Assembly (NCBI GenBank): GCA_031278295.1
Contig: JAITKQ010000154.1
Location: 1 to 6,643 of the forward strand
Length of the DNA: 6,643 nt
Direction of reading: 5' to 3'
Source of the DNA: Spirochaetaceae bacterium
Lineage (GTDB): Bacteria > Spirochaetota > Spirochaetia > Treponematales > Breznakiellaceae
The notes beneath the pieces are model-generated. The model had not been told where the DNA came from. It did no database searches and worked only from the letters and a program-made list of their open reading frames with translations. Position numbers and translations under genes: made by a program. Of the stretch, positions 5,648 to 6,643 are shown in pieces. Positions within the stretch are counted from its first letter, which is position 1; every line of letters starts with the position of its first letter.

Positions 5648-5949
5648 CGTACAATCATACCTGATATAAGCCGGTTCTGTAAGGGGCCTTTAGGATGCCT
5701 TAGGGGGCGGGGCGGGGGCACTGGCTACCGTGCTGTTCGCTTCTACCGGGGAAGGCTGTGCCGCAGCCCCCCCCCCCCCCCGTGTTTAGGCCGGCTTGTG
5801 CCCCTTTCACATGCGGTAATGCCGCGGCATCGGGTGCCCCTCCGACTTATACTTTTCCAGGTAGAAACCCTACATATTATCATGGCAATAACCGTTCACG
5901 GGGTATCAGCGCTTTTACATTTACAAAAATTTTCATGTAATTCGGACGC
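5648..5949. other. Gene-free region upstream of dnaX with a C15 tract and palindromes
   Basis: No gene is supported. Positions 5767-5781 are 15 consecutive C (G15 on the dnaX strand), 120 bp before the dnaX start codon and therefore probably in or near its leader or promoter. ATGCCGCGGCAT (5819-5830) is a perfect 12-bp palindrome. TTACAT (5915-5920) and ATGTAA (5935-5940) form a spaced inverted repeat around an A/T core. I cannot place a convincing -35/-10 pair for dnaX. An SRP RNA gene, which sits before dnaX in Bacillus, was looked for and its core motif is not visible. Confidence 0.5.
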
Positions 5950-5974
5950 ATTTCCGGCCCTTCGTGCCGGAAAT
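5950..5974. repeat. Perfect 9-bp stem-loop
   Basis: ATTTCCGGC (5950-5958) pairs with GCCGGAAAT (5966-5974) across a 7-base loop. It lies immediately downstream, on the minus strand, of the larger hairpin at 5978-6018. The two together look like tandem terminator or processing structures separating the lipoprotein remnant from dnaX. Confidence 0.7.
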
Positions 5975-5977
5975 CAA

Positions 5978-6018
5978 AGAGACGCTGAAACTTCCCGGTT
6001 GGGATTTTCAGTGTCTCT
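5978..6018 (-). terminator. Possible terminator hairpin after the small lipoprotein frame
   Basis: The arms 5978-5990 and 6006-6018 are complementary over 13 bp with a single mismatch (5984/6012); the loop carries a further CCC/GGG pairing. On the minus strand the stem is followed by TTTGATTT, a weak T-rich tail. The readthrough stop codon of the lipoprotein frame (6008-6010) lies inside the stem. Orientation fits termination of minus-strand transcripts coming from 6214, ahead of dnaX. Confidence 0.4.
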
Positions 6019-6214
6019 GTCTATCCGGCAAAAAAGCCTTACCCCCACGGCCAGGAGCCGCTTCCGGGTCGGGAGACTCTGACGCGCCGGTAAGCGCTTC
6101 TGCCGGCGGACTATCCGTTGCGGTCTGCGCGTTTCACCCGCAGCTTGTGAGCGCCATTGCTAAAAAAGATATTGCTACAATCAATATCACCGGCTGTAAT
6201 TGTTTGATATTCAT
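6008..6214 (-). pseudogene. Small lipoprotein frame interrupted by an in-frame TGA
   Basis: From ATG at 6214 the frame encodes a clean lipoprotein signal: polar MNIKQLQP, a hydrophobic stretch VILIVAISFLAMA, then LTSCG with a lipobox LTSC (Cys25). It then meets TGA at 6134-6136. Reading through in the same frame gives 41 more codons rich in Ala, Pro, Ser, Thr, Asp and Glu (NAQTATDSPPAEALTGASES and onward), typical of the flexible region after a lipidated cysteine, before the next TGA at 6008-6010. The most economical view is a former small lipoprotein in which one sense codon, such as GGA, became TGA; a 26-residue lipopeptide or a recoded TGA is also possible. GGAGG (complement of 6221-6225) is six bases upstream. 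Function unknown. Confidence 0.5.
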
Positions 6215-6221
6215 ATCAAAC
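6202..6221 (-). promoter_or_regulatory. Perfect inverted repeat spanning a start codon
   Basis: GTTTGATAT (6202-6210) and ATATCAAAC (6213-6221) form a perfect 9-bp inverted repeat with a 2-bp spacer. The minus-strand start codon (6212-6214) lies at its centre and the Shine-Dalgarno sequence begins at its edge. As DNA it has the symmetry of an operator. As RNA the 2-base spacer would force one or two central pairs open, but the stem could still hide the start site. Confidence 0.6.
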
Positions 6222-6263
6222 CTCCGTCACCTCTTAAAATTTTCCATGTACCGCCTCCGGTTT

Positions 6264-6551
6264 TCATGGTTGTTTGTCTGTTGTGGTTTTTTGCTGTGAA
6301 TATAAGGTTGTTAAAAACTCCATCGCCGGTCCAAATTCATTCCCGATTGTTTTTAGCTGGTCAATGATGGGAAGGTGTTGCGGACATATTTTCTCGCACT
6401 GTTTACACTCTATACAATCCGCCGGCTTTCCTCTTTTACTGTAAGTGAGAAAGAAGAGGTATTCGTTGTTTCCCATTCCCCTATAGGAAGATAGTTTTTT
6501 TTCTTCCCTATGCGCGTTATAGATCCCGCGTTCAACCCTGAAGTGCAACAC
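6264..6551 (-). pseudogene. C-terminal remnant of a ferredoxin-type aldo/keto reductase
   Basis: The open frame covers 95 codons from GTG at 6551. Residues from about 9 onward resemble the C-terminal tail of aldo/keto reductases that carry 4Fe-4S ferredoxin motifs: GIYNAHREEKK, then MGNNEYLFFLTYSKRGKP, then CIECKQCEKICPQHLPI with Cys46, Cys49, Cys52 and Cys56. The whole (beta/alpha)8 catalytic domain, with its Asp-Tyr-Lys-His tetrad, and the first cysteine cluster are missing. A TAA stop lies directly upstream at 6552-6554, there is no convincing ribosome-binding site, and a large palindrome follows from 6562. Full-length relatives are about 370 residues or more, so this is a 3' fragment left by deletion or insertion. 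An independent small ferredoxin-like protein is less likely. Confidence 0.7.
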
Positions 6552-6561
6552 TTAGCCCAGT

Positions 6562-6603
6562 AGCCCCTGTATGGGACGGCTATAGCCGTTCCATACAAGG
6601 GCT
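6562..6603. repeat. 42-bp near-perfect palindrome beside the truncated reductase
   Basis: The arms 6562-6580 and 6585-6603 are 19 bp each and match with only two transitions (6567/6598 and 6575/6590). They flank TATA, giving the core GACGGCTATAGCCGT. Seven A follow at 6606-6612. On neither strand is there a downstream T tract, so it is not a standard terminator. It has the look of a small dispersed palindromic repeat, and it stands where the reductase homology has stopped. The remaining sequence to 6643 shows nothing recognisable. Confidence 0.75.
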
Positions 6604-6643
6604 GCAAAAAAACGGCAAAACCCTTATGATGGTGTTTACCTCA

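Noticed and set aside
5655..5685. Match to the RNase P RNA 3' motif (ACAGAACCGGCTTAT on the minus strand)
   Set aside because: One C is missing from the usual motif, and the conserved 5' block GAGGAAAGTC and the central conserved regions are absent from the 400 bp upstream. A coincidence or a tiny fragment is more likely than rnpB.
5648..5800. SRP RNA gene upstream of dnaX, as in Bacillus
   Set aside because: The conserved core with GGAAGG followed by AGCAGCC is not present in the correct arrangement on either strand.
335..5841. Identical 10-mer GGGTGCCCCT at 335-344 and 5832-5841
   Set aside because: Flanking sequences do not match, so this short GC-rich identity can be chance.
5531..6299. 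Plus-strand frames of 111 and 183 codons opposite and upstream of dnaX
   Set aside because: They overlap the dnaX 5' end or the lipoprotein remnant antisense, have unlikely composition and pass through the C15 tract. No ribosome-binding sites or domains are seen.

Overview
The window most likely comes from a spirochaete, probably a Treponema of the insect-gut type. This is inferred from the dnaX-ybaB-recR block (the same order I recall in T. pallidum), the many exported proteins and lipoproteins, long intergenic G/C homopolymers and roughly 50% GC. No rRNA, tRNA or CRISPR array is visible, so the assignment rests on protein character and synteny only.

Layout. Positions 1-47 hold the start of a minus-strand gene whose visible N-terminus resembles an integrase-type transposase, followed outward by two similar direct repeats (94-119, 129-154) that may be transposase-binding sites. 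Positions 160-591 are gene-free: a good sigma70-type promoter (160-188), a C15 tract and several hairpins. Two plus-strand genes follow. The first is a Sec-exported phospholipase A2-like enzyme (592-1095). The second is a lipoprotein of unknown function with a TTG start (1220-1873). Each is preceded by the same 22-bp repeat at a similar distance from its start codon.

Positions 1874-2142 separate convergent genes. They hold four consecutive stem-loops, one resembling an intrinsic terminator, and then a C13/G13 palindrome. The rest is minus strand. A predicted exported TIM-barrel-like protein (2143-3165) is followed, moving upstream, by recR (3268-3861), ybaB/ebfC (3879-4202) and dnaX (4256-5647). 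These last three form a compact housekeeping cluster: dnaX supplies the clamp-loader ATPase, ybaB a nucleoid-associated DNA-binding protein, and recR the RecFOR mediator subunit.

Upstream of dnaX is a 360-bp gene-free stretch with a C15 tract, a perfect 12-bp palindrome and two tandem hairpins. Beyond it lie a tiny lipoprotein reading frame interrupted by an in-frame TGA, with its start codon inside a perfect inverted repeat, and a 3' remnant of a ferredoxin-type aldo/keto reductase (6264-6551). That remnant is cut off next to a 42-bp near-perfect palindrome. The two flanks of the conserved replication/repair block therefore look like decaying, repeat-invaded accessory DNA.

The most interesting accessory unit is the phospholipase-lipoprotein pair with its duplicated leader. 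It could be a toxin/protection pair or a co-regulated envelope module; the sequence alone does not decide which.
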